A stretch of 42,538 bases of DNA, from positions 1-42,538 of the forward strand of contig JAHCLN010000013.1 in assembly GCA_026125215.1 (NCBI GenBank). The letters are read 5' to 3'. The notes beneath the pieces are model-generated. The model made no database searches. It saw only the letters and a list, made by a program, of their open reading frames with translations, and had not been told where the DNA came from. This DNA comes from Opitutaceae bacterium. GTDB lineage: Bacteria; Verrucomicrobiota; Verrucomicrobiia; Opitutales; Opitutaceae. Below, in pieces: positions 16,102-25,159 of this stretch. The translations under genes were made by a program, and so were the position numbers. The first letter of the stretch is position 1; each line of letters starts with the position of its first letter.

Positions 16102-16749
16102 ATGCGTTTATTATTTACACTTCTCCTTCTGTCGGCCGCCGGACTCGCTCCGCGCGCGCTTGCCCAGGCCCGGCCCATGCCCTTCGTGGGCGGCACGGCC
16201 CTGACCGCCCAGATTGCCGAGGCGGAAAAAACCTTCTTCCTGCGCCAGAGCATTACCCGGCAACTGGCCCCCGGATTGCTCTGGTCGGAATTCGCCGCGC
16301 CCGGTCACCATGCCGACGTCACGGCGCTCGTGCCGCACGCCGTCTGGCTGGTGCAGCGCTGGAACACCCGCACCCGGCAGGCCAACTTCTACGCCCTCGC
16401 GGGCCCGGCCTTTTACCGCGGCACCGGCAGCTCGTTTGACGGCGGCTGGTTCTCCGCGCAGGCCGACGCCGAATCGCGCCGTTGGTATGGCATGGCCAAG
16501 TCCGCCGTCTGGTGGGCTCCCGGCGAATTCACCCGCCGGGAATATGCCGCCCGCGTCGGCTGGGCCCCGTGGCTCGCCGGCTTCAACGACCTCAACACGT
16601 GGCTGATGCTGGAGGCCGGCTACAAACCCGCCGCCGCCCGCACCACCACCGTCCGTCCGCTCGTGCGCTTCTACACGCGCACCGTCCTCGTCGAACTGGG
16701 CTCCAGCCTCCAGGGCGACCCCTTCCTCAACCTCAGCTTCGAATTCTGA
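16102..16749 (+). CDS. Probable outer-membrane beta-barrel protein in the copper island
   Basis: The 215-residue product has a signal peptide (MRLLFTLLLLSAAGLAPRALAQ) and several alternating aromatic strands (NFYALAGPAFYRG, WFSAQADAESRRWYGMAKSAVWW, TVLVELGSSL). It ends LNLSFEF with the C-terminal phenylalanine typical of beta-barrel outer-membrane proteins. I do not recognise a named family; CopB-like metal-resistance barrels are a loose comparison by context only. The frame extends upstream to 16018, but the ATG at 16102 gives the signal peptide directly. An HMA-domain gene follows after a repeat-containing gap of 162 bases. Confidence 0.65.
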   Translation: MRLLFTLLLLSAAGLAPRALAQARPMPFVGGTALTAQIAEAEKTFFLRQSITRQLAPGLLWSEFAAPGHHADVTALVPHAVWLVQRWNTRTRQANFYALAGPAFYRGTGSSFDGGWFSAQADAESRRWYGMAKSAVWWAPGEFTRREYAARVGWAPWLAGFNDLNTWLMLEAGYKPAAARTTTVRPLVRFYTRTVLVELGSSLQGDPFLNLSFEF

Positions 16750-16852
16750 ACCGATCCTCAATTCCCAAAACTTTCCCGCGAATTTCACGGATTAACGCGG
16801 ATTGAAACCCTCATCCGCGCCATCCGCGATATCCGCAGGAAGGCTTGAGCGG

Positions 16853-16883
16853 GTTTCCAGCGTTCCTGATTTCCACATTCAAT
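16853..16883. repeat. Half copy of the dispersed element (right arm)
   Basis: GTTTCCAGCGTTCCTGATTT followed by CCACATTCAA matches the right arm of the element at 13228 to 13254 and 15448 to 15475. As in copy A, an ATCCGCGCCATCCG segment lies just upstream (near 16813), which suggests a shared larger unit that has lost its left end. Confidence 0.55.
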
Positions 16884-16911
16884 CCACCACTCATCCATCC
16901 ATCTCTATCTC

Positions 16912-17535
16912 ATGAAAAAAACACTCATCCTCCTCGCCGGCCTCGGACTCGTCCCGGCCGTCACCGCCCGTGAAATCGTCCTCACCGTCGAGGGCCTCGT
17001 GTGCGCCTTCTGCGCCAACGGCATCGCCGCCACCGCGCAGCGCGACCCCGCCATCGCCGACGTGGTCGTCGATCTCGACAACGCCCTCGCCCGCTTCGTC
17101 GTGAAGCCCAACGCCGGCCTCACCGCCGACGGTGCCAAGAAAATCATTGCCCGCGCCGGCTACGAGGCCTCCGCCGTCACCGTCACCGACCAGTCCACCG
17201 CGGCCAATGTCTTCGAGCTGACCGCGCTCGCGGGCGGCAAACTGCCGTCGGCGGTCACCTCGGCCTATCTCGTGCGCCAGCCCGGCGCGGACGGCCGCGA
17301 GCGGCTCTTCGCCCGGATCACGCTGGAACGCACCCACGCCGCCGCCTGGCTGCAGGCCGCCACCGGCGAATCCGCCGCCTTCACCGCCACCCCGGCGGAC
17401 ATGCCGCTCGGCTGGACCCCGGGCAGCGCGCCCGTGCGCCGCGCCGACGCGCTCTTCGGCGGCCGCCCCACGCTCCTCGCCCTCGACCAGCCCGACGATC
17501 ACACGACCGTGCTCTACCTGGAGGTCATGATCTGA
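16912..17535 (+). CDS. Periplasmic HMA-domain (heavy-metal-associated) protein
   Basis: The 207-residue protein has a short signal peptide (residues 1 to 19). An HMA-type ferredoxin-like fold follows, with GLVCAFCANGI giving the metal ligands C31 and C34, then a paired VVDLDNALARFVVKP strand and the IIARAGYEAS end, as in MerP, Atx1 or CopZ. The C-terminal 120 residues are not recognised. The role is probably periplasmic binding or delivery of Cu(I) or a similar soft metal to the efflux machinery encoded downstream. The spacing of 72 bases to the next gene leaves room for a promoter. Confidence 0.8.
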   Translation: MKKTLILLAGLGLVPAVTAREIVLTVEGLVCAFCANGIAATAQRDPAIADVVVDLDNALARFVVKPNAGLTADGAKKIIARAGYEASAVTVTDQSTAANVFELTALAGGKLPSAVTSAYLVRQPGADGRERLFARITLERTHAAAWLQAATGESAAFTATPADMPLGWTPGSAPVRRADALFGGRPTLLALDQPDDHTTVLYLEVMI

Positions 17536-17543
17536 GGTTTCTT

Positions 17544-17569
17544 TGTAAGATTTCACCGCCAGCCCCGTC
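17544..17569 (+). promoter_or_regulatory. Candidate ECF-type promoter for the Cus-like operon
   Basis: TGTAAG (17544 to 17549) and CGTC (17566 to 17569) are separated by 16 bases and lie 38 bases ahead of the ATG at 17608. A CGTC -10 element with a TGTAA-type -35 at this spacing is seen at many ECF-sigma promoters. An ECF sigma gene lies in the same operon. The assignment is visual and tentative. Confidence 0.3.
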
Positions 17570-17607
17570 TTCAGGTCATCCACCCGTTCAATCCCGTCAC
17601 AAATCAC

Positions 17608-17967
17608 ATGAAACCCATCCGCTACCTGCTGCTGTCTATCCTCGCCGTGGCCGGCCTCGCCACCACCGGTCCGACCATCGCGCACGCCGCCCAGAATCCG
17701 GCCGATGTCCCGCAAGATGTCGCCGCCTATCCGCTCGATACCTGCGTGGTTTCTGGCAAAAAACTCGGATCGATGGGCAAACCATACGACTACGTGCATC
17801 GGCAGGAGGGCCAGCCGGACCGGCTGGTGCGTTTTTGCTGCCGGGGTTGTGTGGGGGCCTTCAAAAAGGATCCGGATCGCTATCTGCAGCTGCTCGACGC
17901 CGCAGCCGCCCGGGTTGACCCGGATGCGATCGCCCATCCGCAAGCCGGCGTCGCTTCCACGCGGTAG
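17608..17967 (+). CDS. Secreted YHS/TRASH-like metal-binding protein
   Basis: The 119-residue protein has a signal peptide (ending around AHAAQ, residue 29). A compact domain follows with C46 in DTCVVSGKKLG and C77, C78 and C81 in VRFCCRGCVGAFKKDP, resembling the Cys spacing of YHS/TRASH domains that bind Cu or other soft metals. The DPDRYL segment after the last Cys also fits that family. It begins the tightly packed Cus-like operon (seven bases to the outer-membrane factor) and probably acts as a periplasmic metal chaperone or sensor. The short tail (residues 97 to 119) is unstructured. Confidence 0.72.
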   Translation: MKPIRYLLLSILAVAGLATTGPTIAHAAQNPADVPQDVAAYPLDTCVVSGKKLGSMGKPYDYVHRQEGQPDRLVRFCCRGCVGAFKKDPDRYLQLLDAAAARVDPDAIAHPQAGVASTR

Positions 17968-17974
17968 CTCCATC

Positions 17975-19246
17975 ATGAAAACCTCCGGCAGATTCCTTGC
18001 ATCGATCACAGTCATGCTGGTCGGGTTTTTCTGCGCACCGGTGGCGGCGACGGAGAATGAATCTCCGTGGGAGGAATTCGTCCGCGAGGCTTATTCCCAC
18101 AGTCCCGAACTCCGGGCGGCACATGCCCGCTGGCAAGCTTCCGTCGCCCGCCCGGCCCAAGCCCTCAGCCTGCCCGATCCGACCGTAAGTTACGGCTACT
18201 TCGTGCAACGCATGGAAACCCGACAACGTTTCTCCATTCAACAAATGATCCCCGGCGGCGGGCGGCGGGGTTTGGAGGCCGAAGCCGCAATTCAGGCCGC
18301 CCATGGCGTCGAGGCCGAGCTGGAAGCCACTGCGGCCCGGGTGCGCACCGAAGTCCTTAAGGCCCTGGCAGATTGGCATCTCGTCCGGCAGAACCACGCG
18401 CTGATCGCACAGAATCTCGATTTGGTGGTTTCCTTGGAAGCCGTAGCCACCCAGCGCTACCGCGCCGGTGAAACTTCCCAAGCCGACGTTCTCCGGCTCC
18501 AATCCGAAGCCGATATGCTGCGTGCAGATCTCGCCGAGTGGGAGGATCGCCGCATTCCCATCCTTGCGCGCCTCAATGCACGTCTCGGTCGTCCGGCCGA
18601 CGCCCCCGCTGATGCCGCCTTGGAGACGTTGGCAGCCCTGCCCCCTCTTCCCGTTTCCGCTTCATCGCCTGACTTCGCCTCTCTCATCAATGCCAATCCT
18701 GCCCTGCGCGAAAGCCATCACCTCGTTCGCCAGGCAGAATTTCAGCGCGAGATATCCCGCCGTGCCAGCCGCCCCGACTTCATGGTTGGTCTGGAGCTTA
18801 TGGACAACCGCGGCATGGCCCGCGACGAGGTCGCCGGCATGGTCGGGGTGAACCTGCCCATCTGGCGCACGCGAACCGCCGCCCTGCGCCGCGAGGCCAA
18901 CGCCAACCTCCAGGCCGCCGAGCACAATTACACCGCCCGCCGTCTCTCGCTGGAAGCCGATGCCCGGCAGCTCCTCTTTGCCCTGAGTGCCGCCAACCGG
19001 CGCATCCAGCTCTACGACGACACGCTCATACCACGGGCCCGCCGGACTCTCGACCTCATCGAGGGCGACTACCGCACCAACCGAGCCAGCTTCCTCGACC
19101 TGCTCGAAGCCCGTCGCACCCTGCTCGCCCTGGAACAAGCCGCGCTCAATGTGCGCGTCGAGCGCTTCGGGCTTGGCGCGGAATGGGAACAGCTCGCCGG
19201 ACCTTTCTTCGTCCACTCAACCACGACACCATCGCCCGATGAATAA
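17975..19246 (+). CDS. TolC-family outer-membrane factor (CusC-like)
   Basis: The 423-residue protein has a signal peptide (residues 1 to 25) and two TolC-type repeats of long coiled-coil helices. Recognisable stretches are SPELRAAHARWQAS, YRAGETSQADVLRLQSEADML and YRTNRASFLDLLEARRTLL. It forms the outer-membrane channel of a tripartite heavy-metal efflux pump. No lipobox cysteine is evident at the cleavage site, unlike E. coli CusC. The frame is open further upstream, inside the YHS-like gene, but the ATG at 17975 yields the signal peptide. Its last eight bases overlap the start of the adaptor gene, which supports operon expression. Confidence 0.85.
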   Translation: MKTSGRFLASITVMLVGFFCAPVAATENESPWEEFVREAYSHSPELRAAHARWQASVARPAQALSLPDPTVSYGYFVQRMETRQRFSIQQMIPGGGRRGLEAEAAIQAAHGVEAELEATAARVRTEVLKALADWHLVRQNHALIAQNLDLVVSLEAVATQRYRAGETSQADVLRLQSEADMLRADLAEWEDRRIPILARLNARLGRPADAPADAALETLAALPPLPVSASSPDFASLINANPALRESHHLVRQAEFQREISRRASRPDFMVGLELMDNRGMARDEVAGMVGVNLPIWRTRTAALRREANANLQAAEHNYTARRLSLEADARQLLFALSAANRRIQLYDDTLIPRARRTLDLIEGDYRTNRASFLDLLEARRTLLALEQAALNVRVERFGLGAEWEQLAGPFFVHSTTTPSPDE

Positions 19247-21152
19247 ACCCACCCCAAAATTTCTTATCCTCGGCGGCCTTGTCCTCGTGATCATCTTTCT
19301 GCTCGGCCGCTGCAGCAGTGACCGCGGCGTCCCGCACGACTCTCACGCGGTTTCCAAAACCACAAGTCCGGCCCCCGGCAGTGCAACCAGGGCCGAATTC
19401 TGGACCTGCTCCATGCACCCGCAAATCCGCCAGCCCGGGCCCGGCAAATGCCCGATCTGCGCCATGGACCTCATCCCGGTCGAATCCGGTGAGCACGGGG
19501 GCAACGACAGCCCCCGCACCTTGGTCATGAGTGAGAGCGCACTGGCACTGGCCGACATCCAGACCACCACCATCAAACGTCATTTTCCCAAGGCCACCGT
19601 CCGGCTGGTCGGTCAACTTGACTACGACGAGACGCGGGTGCGCTCGCTCACCGCTCGTTACCCTGCGCGCATAGACCGACTTTTCGTCAATTACACCGGT
19701 GGCACGGTCACCAAGGGAGCGCATCTCGCCCGCATCTACAGCCCCGAGCTCATCGGCGCCCAGCGTGAATTACTTACCTCCCATGCCGCCGATCCCGATG
19801 GCCTGGTGACCGCAGCAGCCCGCGACAAACTGCTCCTCTGGGACATTCTGCCTGAACAGATCGACGCGATCATATCACTGGGCGACGTTGCCGACTTCTT
19901 CGAAATCCGCGCCCCCGCTGGGGGTGTGGTTGTCGCCAAAAACGTCAATGAGGGCGACTATGTAAATACCGGCGAACCACTTTTCCGCATCGCCGATCTG
20001 GGCGAACTTTGGCTGCATCTCCAAGCCTTCGAGTCGGACCTCGCCAAGCTTCGCTACGGACAGGAAGTCGCATTCACCGTCGAGGCCTGGTCTGGCGAAA
20101 CCTTTGCCGGTCGCATCGCCTTCATTGGCTCCGCCGTGAACCAAGATACCCGCACGGTGCCGGTTCGCGTCAACGTGCCCAATCCGGATGGGCGCCTCAA
20201 ACCCGGCATGTTTGCCCGCGGCCAGGTCAGCGTGCAGCTCGCCGGCAACAACCAGGTTTTCGACCCCAATCTCTCGGGCAAATGGATCAGTCCCATGCAC
20301 CCGGAAATCGTCAAGGATGGGCCGGGCGTATGCGATGTCTGCGGCATGGCACTGGTGCCCGCCGCAACCCTCGGTTACATGACGCCGGTAGCCGGTGCAG
20401 CCCCGTTGGTGGTGCCCGGCTCGGCCCTGCTGCGGACCGGAAAGCGAGCCGTGGTTTACGTAAGGCTGGGCAACACGGATCAACCCGCATTCGAGGGACG
20501 CGAGGTCGTGCTCGGGTCCGAGGCCGATGGCAGCGTGATCATCGCTTCCGGCCTCATCGAGGGCGACGAGGTCGTCACGCATGGTGCCTTCAAGATAGAC
20601 AGTGAATTGCAGATCCTCGCCAAGCCCAGTATGATGAATCCCACCGGCGGCGGGTCCAGAGCCGGCCACGACCATGGGGGCGCGCCCTCGTCCAAACCCT
20701 CCGCCATTACAACCGACCGCTCCGGTCATGCTGCTTTGCCCGCGCCCGCGTTCATGCTGGAACCCGCGCGTGCCCTCGCCCTGCTGCCTGCCTACTTCAA
20801 ATTGCAGACCGCCCTCGCCGACGATGACCTCGCGGCCGCGAAGGACGCTCTGCGTGCGATGATGGATGTCACCGGCCATGGCGGTGCACTGGCCGACCTT
20901 TTGCACCGCCTACTCGGTGCCGACCAACTGGACACCCTGCGTCGTCCGGCGTTCGACCAGCTTTCCAGCGCCATGATCGCCGCGCTCAAAAAGGAGCCCG
21001 CCGCGCTGAAGGGCACGGTCTTCCAAATGCACTGCCCCATGGTTTACGACGACCGGGGCGCCGACTGGCTGCAAGCCACTGACGAAGTGCGTAATCCCTA
21101 CTTCGGTTCCGCCATGCTCACCTGCGGAGAAACGGTCCAACGGCTGAAATAG
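19239..21152 (+). CDS. cusB: RND periplasmic adaptor (CusB-like) with two heavy-metal-binding motifs and DUF3347-like tail
   Basis: The 637-residue protein starts with a membrane anchor (residues 8 to 25). Next comes a heavy-metal-binding motif at about 55 to 80 (WTCSMHPQ ... GKCPICAMDLIP), then the adaptor core with barrel-sandwich and beta-barrel regions. A second motif of the same kind lies at about 348 to 374 (ISPMHPEI ... GVCDVCGMALVP), with serine in place of the first Cys. The C-terminal 130 residues match a DUF3347-type domain with Met/His/Cys residues (FQMHCPMVYDDRGADW). It connects the RND pump and outer-membrane factor and probably passes Cu(I) or Ag(I) to the pump. At 637 residues it is longer than E. 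coli CusB (about 400). Confidence 0.88.
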   Translation: MNKPTPKFLILGGLVLVIIFLLGRCSSDRGVPHDSHAVSKTTSPAPGSATRAEFWTCSMHPQIRQPGPGKCPICAMDLIPVESGEHGGNDSPRTLVMSESALALADIQTTTIKRHFPKATVRLVGQLDYDETRVRSLTARYPARIDRLFVNYTGGTVTKGAHLARIYSPELIGAQRELLTSHAADPDGLVTAAARDKLLLWDILPEQIDAIISLGDVADFFEIRAPAGGVVVAKNVNEGDYVNTGEPLFRIADLGELWLHLQAFESDLAKLRYGQEVAFTVEAWSGETFAGRIAFIGSAVNQDTRTVPVRVNVPNPDGRLKPGMFARGQVSVQLAGNNQVFDPNLSGKWISPMHPEIVKDGPGVCDVCGMALVPAATLGYMTPVAGAAPLVVPGSALLRTGKRAVVYVRLGNTDQPAFEGREVVLGSEADGSVIIASGLIEGDEVVTHGAFKIDSELQILAKPSMMNPTGGGSRAGHDHGGAPSSKPSAITTDRSGHAALPAPAFMLEPARALALLPAYFKLQTALADDDLAAAKDALRAMMDVTGHGGALADLLHRLLGADQLDTLRRPAFDQLSSAMIAALKKEPAALKGTVFQMHCPMVYDDRGADWLQATDEVRNPYFGSAMLTCGETVQRLK

Positions 21153-21179
21153 CACCTCCGCGCTGCGCCACCCGCCGCC

Positions 21180-24100
21180 ATGATCAACAAATTCATCCGC
21201 TTCTGTCTCGAGAACAAACTCGTGGTGATGCTGCTCACCCTTGGTCTCCTGCTCTGGGGCACGCTGGTGGCTCCGTTTGATTGGAAGCTCGACGCATTGC
21301 CCCGTTCCCCTGTGCCCGTCGATGCCATACCCGACATCGGCGAAAACCAGCAGATCGTGTTCACCGAGTGGATGGGTCGCTCACCCCAGGACATCGAGGA
21401 CCAGATCACCTATCCGCTGACCACCGCGCTGCTCGGGCTGCCCGGGGTCAAAACCGTGCGCAGCTACTCGATGTTCGGGTTCTCGTCCATCTACATCATC
21501 TTCAACGAGCAGGCTGAGTTTTATTGGACGCGCAGCCGTATCCTCGAAAAGCTAAACAGCCTGCCGGCCGGCCTTCTGCCGGCTGGTGTCCAACCCCAAC
21601 TCGGACCCGATGCCACCGCCCTGGGTCAGGTGCTTTGGTATACACTGGAAGGCCGGGCGGCGGACGGCAGCCCGGCCGGAGGCTGGGATCTGCAGGAGCT
21701 GCGCAGGGTTCAGGACTGGTATGTGCGTTACGCACTGCAGGGCGTCGAGGGCGTGGCCGAGGTCGCCTCCATTGGCGGCCACGTGAATGAATACCAGATC
21801 GACGTCGACCCCGACGCATTGCGCACCTATCGCGTCACCTTGGCCGATGTGTTTGCCGCCGTGAAGGGCAGCAACCTCGACGTGGGCGCGCGCACCATCG
21901 AGATCAACAGCGTCGAATATGTCATTCGCGGCATCGGCTTCATCAAGAGCCTCGACGACCTGCGCAAGACCGTGGTCGCCTCGCGCGACGGCGTGCCCAT
22001 CACCCTTGCGCAACTGGCCACCGTCGAGTTCGGCCCGGCGCTCCGCAGCGGTGCGTTGGACAAGGCGGGGGCCGAAGCCGTCGGCGGCGTGGTCGTCACC
22101 CGCTTCGGCGAAAATCCGCTGGCGGTCATCCAGCGCGTCAAGGCCAGGATTGCGGAGATCACTCCCGGCCTGCCGGCAAGGACGCTTGCCGACGGCACCG
22201 AAAGCAAGGTGACGATCGTGCCGTTTTATGACCGCACCGGCCTGATCTACGAAACCCTCGGCACGCTGGAGGATGCCATCCGCGATCAGATTCTGGTCAC
22301 GATCATCGTCGTCGTGCTCATGGTCATGCATCTGCGCAGCGCCCTGCTTATCTCCAGCGTGCTGCCGCTCGCGGTGCTCTTCGCGTTCGTGGCGATGAAG
22401 CTCACCGGCGTCGATGCCAATATCGTCGCGCTCTCCGGTATCGCCATCGCCATCGGAACGGTCGTGGACATGGGTATCGTGCTGGTCGAAAACATTCTCC
22501 GGCACCTGGAAAAGGCGCCCCCCGGGGAAAAATCTCTCGAAACCGTCTATCGTGCCTGCGCCGAAGTGGGCGGGGCGGTGCTGACCGCCGTCTCGACCAC
22601 CGTCATCAGCTTTCTGCCCGTGTTCGCCATGGAGGGGGCCGAGGGCAAACTTTTCAGCCCGCTCGCCTACACCAAGACCTTCGCCTTGATCGGGGCGATT
22701 CTCGTCGCCCTTGCGCTCATCCCGCCGCTGGCGCATTGGTTCATCGCCGGAAAGTTTCGTTCCCGACTTTCCGCCTGGGGTCTGTGGGGCGCGATTGCGC
22801 TTGCGGGAATCATCGCGCCGCTGGTGGCAAGCTGGTTTCCGATCTGGCTCGGACTGCTGTTTGTCGCGGTGGCGGGATTCAACCTGCTGAGCGAACGCAT
22901 CCCGCCGGCCTGGCGGCATCGCACCCTCCATGCGTTCAACTTCATTTTTGCGCTGGTCATTGTCTTCATCCTTGCCGGCACTTGGGCCCCGCTCGGCCCC
23001 GAATTGCCCGTCCACAACACTATCTTCGTGCTCCTCACCGTCGGAGGGCTGCTGCTGGGCATGCTGGCATTTGTGCATTTCTACGCGGCCATTTTGGCCC
23101 GCCTGTTGCGCGCCAAACTGCTTTTCATGGCCGGGAGCAGCCTCCTCCTGATCTGGGGCCTGTGCTCGTGGCTTGGGGTGGGAAAAGTGTTTGGCTGGCT
23201 GCCGGGCTGGGCCAAGGATACCGCCGTTTACACGGGCGCGTTCCACGCATTTCCCGGCTTGGGCAAGGAATTCATGCCCGACCTCGACGAAGGCTCCTAC
23301 CTCTTCATGCCCACGGTCATGCCGCATGCCTCCATCGGCGAGGCGATGGACATCCTGCGCAAACAGGACATGGCCATCCGTGCCATCCCCGAGGTCGAGA
23401 GTGTCGTCGGCAAACTTGGCCGCGCCGAGAGCCCGCTCGACCCGGCACCCATCTCGATGATCGAGACCGTCATCACGTATCAATCCGAATTCCGCACCGA
23501 CCCCGACGGCCGGCTGCTCACCTTCGCCTACGACAACCAGGCCAATCAGTTCATCCGCGATGCCAGCGGTGACCTCATCCCCGACCCAAAGGGTCGCCTC
23601 TTTCGGCAATGGCGCGATACCATCCGCTCGCCCGACGATATCTGGCGCGAGATCGCCCGCGCCGCTGCCGTGCCCGGGAGCACTTCCGCACCCAAGCTCC
23701 AGCCCATCGCCGCCCGCGTCGTTATGCTGCAAAGCGGCATGCGCGCGCCCATGGGCCTGAAGGTTTACGGTCCCGACCTCGCCACCATCGAACGGGTCGC
23801 CCTCGATATCGAGGGCCTGCTCAAGCAAGTGCCCGCCATCAATGCCGATGCCGTGCTGGCCGATCGCACGGCGGGCAAGCCCTACCTTGAAATCTCCATC
23901 GATCGGGAGGCCATTGCCCGTTACGGCATCGGCATCCAGATGGTGCAGGACGTGATCGAAGTGGCCATCGGCGGCACTCCAATAACCACCACGGTCGAAG
24001 GTCGCGAACGCTACCCGGTGCGGGTGCGCTACCCCCGTGAACTGCGCGACAGCATCGAAAGCATCGGGAACATCCTCGTGGCCACGCCTGACGGCGCGCA

Positions 24101-24929
24101 AATTCCGCTCAGGCAAATTGCCCGTGTTGATTACACGCGCGGCCCCCAAGAAATCAAAAGCGAAGACACCTTCCTGGTCGCCTACGTCATCTTCGACAAA
24201 CGCCCGGGTTTCGCCGAGGTTGAGGTTGTCGAGCAGGCCGCCACCCTGCTGCGGTCACGCATTGCCTCCGGCGAACTGAACATTCCGGCCGGGGTCAGCT
24301 ACAAATTCACTGGCAGCTACGAAAACCAGATCCGCGCGGAAAAACGCCTGGGTATCGTGCTGCCCCTTTCGCTCTTCGGCATCTGGCTGGTCCTCTATCT
24401 CCAGTTCAAGCGCCTGGCCGTAACCCTGCTGATCTTCTCCGGCATCGCCTACTCTTGGGCCGGCGGCTTCGTGCTCATCTGGCTCTACGGTCAGCCTTGG
24501 TTCCTGGACTTCAGTCTGTTTGGCCATGGCTTTCGCGACCTTTTCCAGATGCAGACGATTAATCTGAGCGTGGCGGTGTGGGTCGGCTTTCTCGCCCTCT
24601 TCGGTATCGCCACCGACGACGGCGTCCTCATGTCCACCTATATCGGCCAGCGTCTGGACGAGGCTCCGACCGAAACTGTCGCCGACATCCGCACCCGCAT
24701 TCTCGAGGCCGGGGCCAAGCGTGTGCGCCCGGCCATGATGACTATCGCCACGACCATTTTGGCGTTGCTACCTGTGCTCACCTCCACCGGCCGCGGTTCG
24801 GATGTTATGATCCCCATGGCCATACCCACTTTTGGCGGGATGCTGTTCGGCATCATCACCGTCTTTGTGGTGCCCGTGCTCTACTGCTCGTTGGAGGAAT
24901 TCCGGCTCCGCATTCGCCGCCCGGACTGA
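21180..24929 (+). CDS. cusA: Heavy-metal RND efflux pump (CusA-like, HME-RND), enlarged
   Basis: The 1249-residue inner-membrane pump is of the CusA/CzcA family. An early signature is PVDAIPDIGENQQIVFTEW. The TM4 aspartate is D430 in IGTVVDMGIVLVEN, and MLQSGMRAPMGLKV carries methionines expected for soft-metal passage. It is about 200 residues longer than E. coli CusA (about 1050). The extra length sits at about residues 525 to 690, where several additional hydrophobic segments precede LGKEFMPDLDEGSYLF, plus an extended linker near 765 to 815. The gene lies 27 bases after the adaptor gene. Cu/Ag specificity is inferred from the Met-rich motif and the neighbouring CusB- and CopA-like genes. 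Confidence 0.9.
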   Translation: MINKFIRFCLENKLVVMLLTLGLLLWGTLVAPFDWKLDALPRSPVPVDAIPDIGENQQIVFTEWMGRSPQDIEDQITYPLTTALLGLPGVKTVRSYSMFGFSSIYIIFNEQAEFYWTRSRILEKLNSLPAGLLPAGVQPQLGPDATALGQVLWYTLEGRAADGSPAGGWDLQELRRVQDWYVRYALQGVEGVAEVASIGGHVNEYQIDVDPDALRTYRVTLADVFAAVKGSNLDVGARTIEINSVEYVIRGIGFIKSLDDLRKTVVASRDGVPITLAQLATVEFGPALRSGALDKAGAEAVGGVVVTRFGENPLAVIQRVKARIAEITPGLPARTLADGTESKVTIVPFYDRTGLIYETLGTLEDAIRDQILVTIIVVVLMVMHLRSALLISSVLPLAVLFAFVAMKLTGVDANIVALSGIAIAIGTVVDMGIVLVENILRHLEKAPPGEKSLETVYRACAEVGGAVLTAVSTTVISFLPVFAMEGAEGKLFSPLAYTKTFALIGAILVALALIPPLAHWFIAGKFRSRLSAWGLWGAIALAGIIAPLVASWFPIWLGLLFVAVAGFNLLSERIPPAWRHRTLHAFNFIFALVIVFILAGTWAPLGPELPVHNTIFVLLTVGGLLLGMLAFVHFYAAILARLLRAKLLFMAGSSLLLIWGLCSWLGVGKVFGWLPGWAKDTAVYTGAFHAFPGLGKEFMPDLDEGSYLFMPTVMPHASIGEAMDILRKQDMAIRAIPEVESVVGKLGRAESPLDPAPISMIETVITYQSEFRTDPDGRLLTFAYDNQANQFIRDASGDLIPDPKGRLFRQWRDTIRSPDDIWREIARAAAVPGSTSAPKLQPIAARVVMLQSGMRAPMGLKVYGPDLATIERVALDIEGLLKQVPAINADAVLADRTAGKPYLEISIDREAIARYGIGIQMVQDVIEVAIGGTPITTTVEGRERYPVRVRYPRELRDSIESIGNILVATPDGAQIPLRQIARVDYTRGPQEIKSEDTFLVAYVIFDKRPGFAEVEVVEQAATLLRSRIASGELNIPAGVSYKFTGSYENQIRAEKRLGIVLPLSLFGIWLVLYLQFKRLAVTLLIFSGIAYSWAGGFVLIWLYGQPWFLDFSLFGHGFRDLFQMQTINLSVAVWVGFLALFGIATDDGVLMSTYIGQRLDEAPTETVADIRTRILEAGAKRVRPAMMTIATTILALLPVLTSTGRGSDVMIPMAIPTFGGMLFGIITVFVVPVLYCSLEEFRLRIRRPD

Positions 24930-25159
24930 GCCCAACCGCTCCATCCAAGATCCCTCGCCCACCTGAGCAATCCCAACGGGATGCCACGGCCACAGCCACT
25001 CCCTTAGATCCCGATCATTCGGCTGGAATGCGCCACTTGGAGTTCGGACATCCGCTCGCCGCCCCGGTCATCAGTGTTACGATCCCCGGCCTCTTCGATA
25101 TTCCCATACCTGCGGGATCGGTAGCTGACAAAACCATCCGATTGGGACAGCCTGCTATT

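Noticed and set aside
13100..16883. CRISPR array suspected from repeated arms
   Set aside because: Copies are inverted pairs with irregular spacing and no uniform spacers, and there are no cas genes.
21552..24149. Very long open frame (865 codons) on the minus strand, opposite the CusA-like gene
   Set aside because: It is the antisense mirror of a strongly conserved RND pump in GC-rich DNA; the translation is low-complexity (Arg/Gly/Asp/His-rich) and matches no family.
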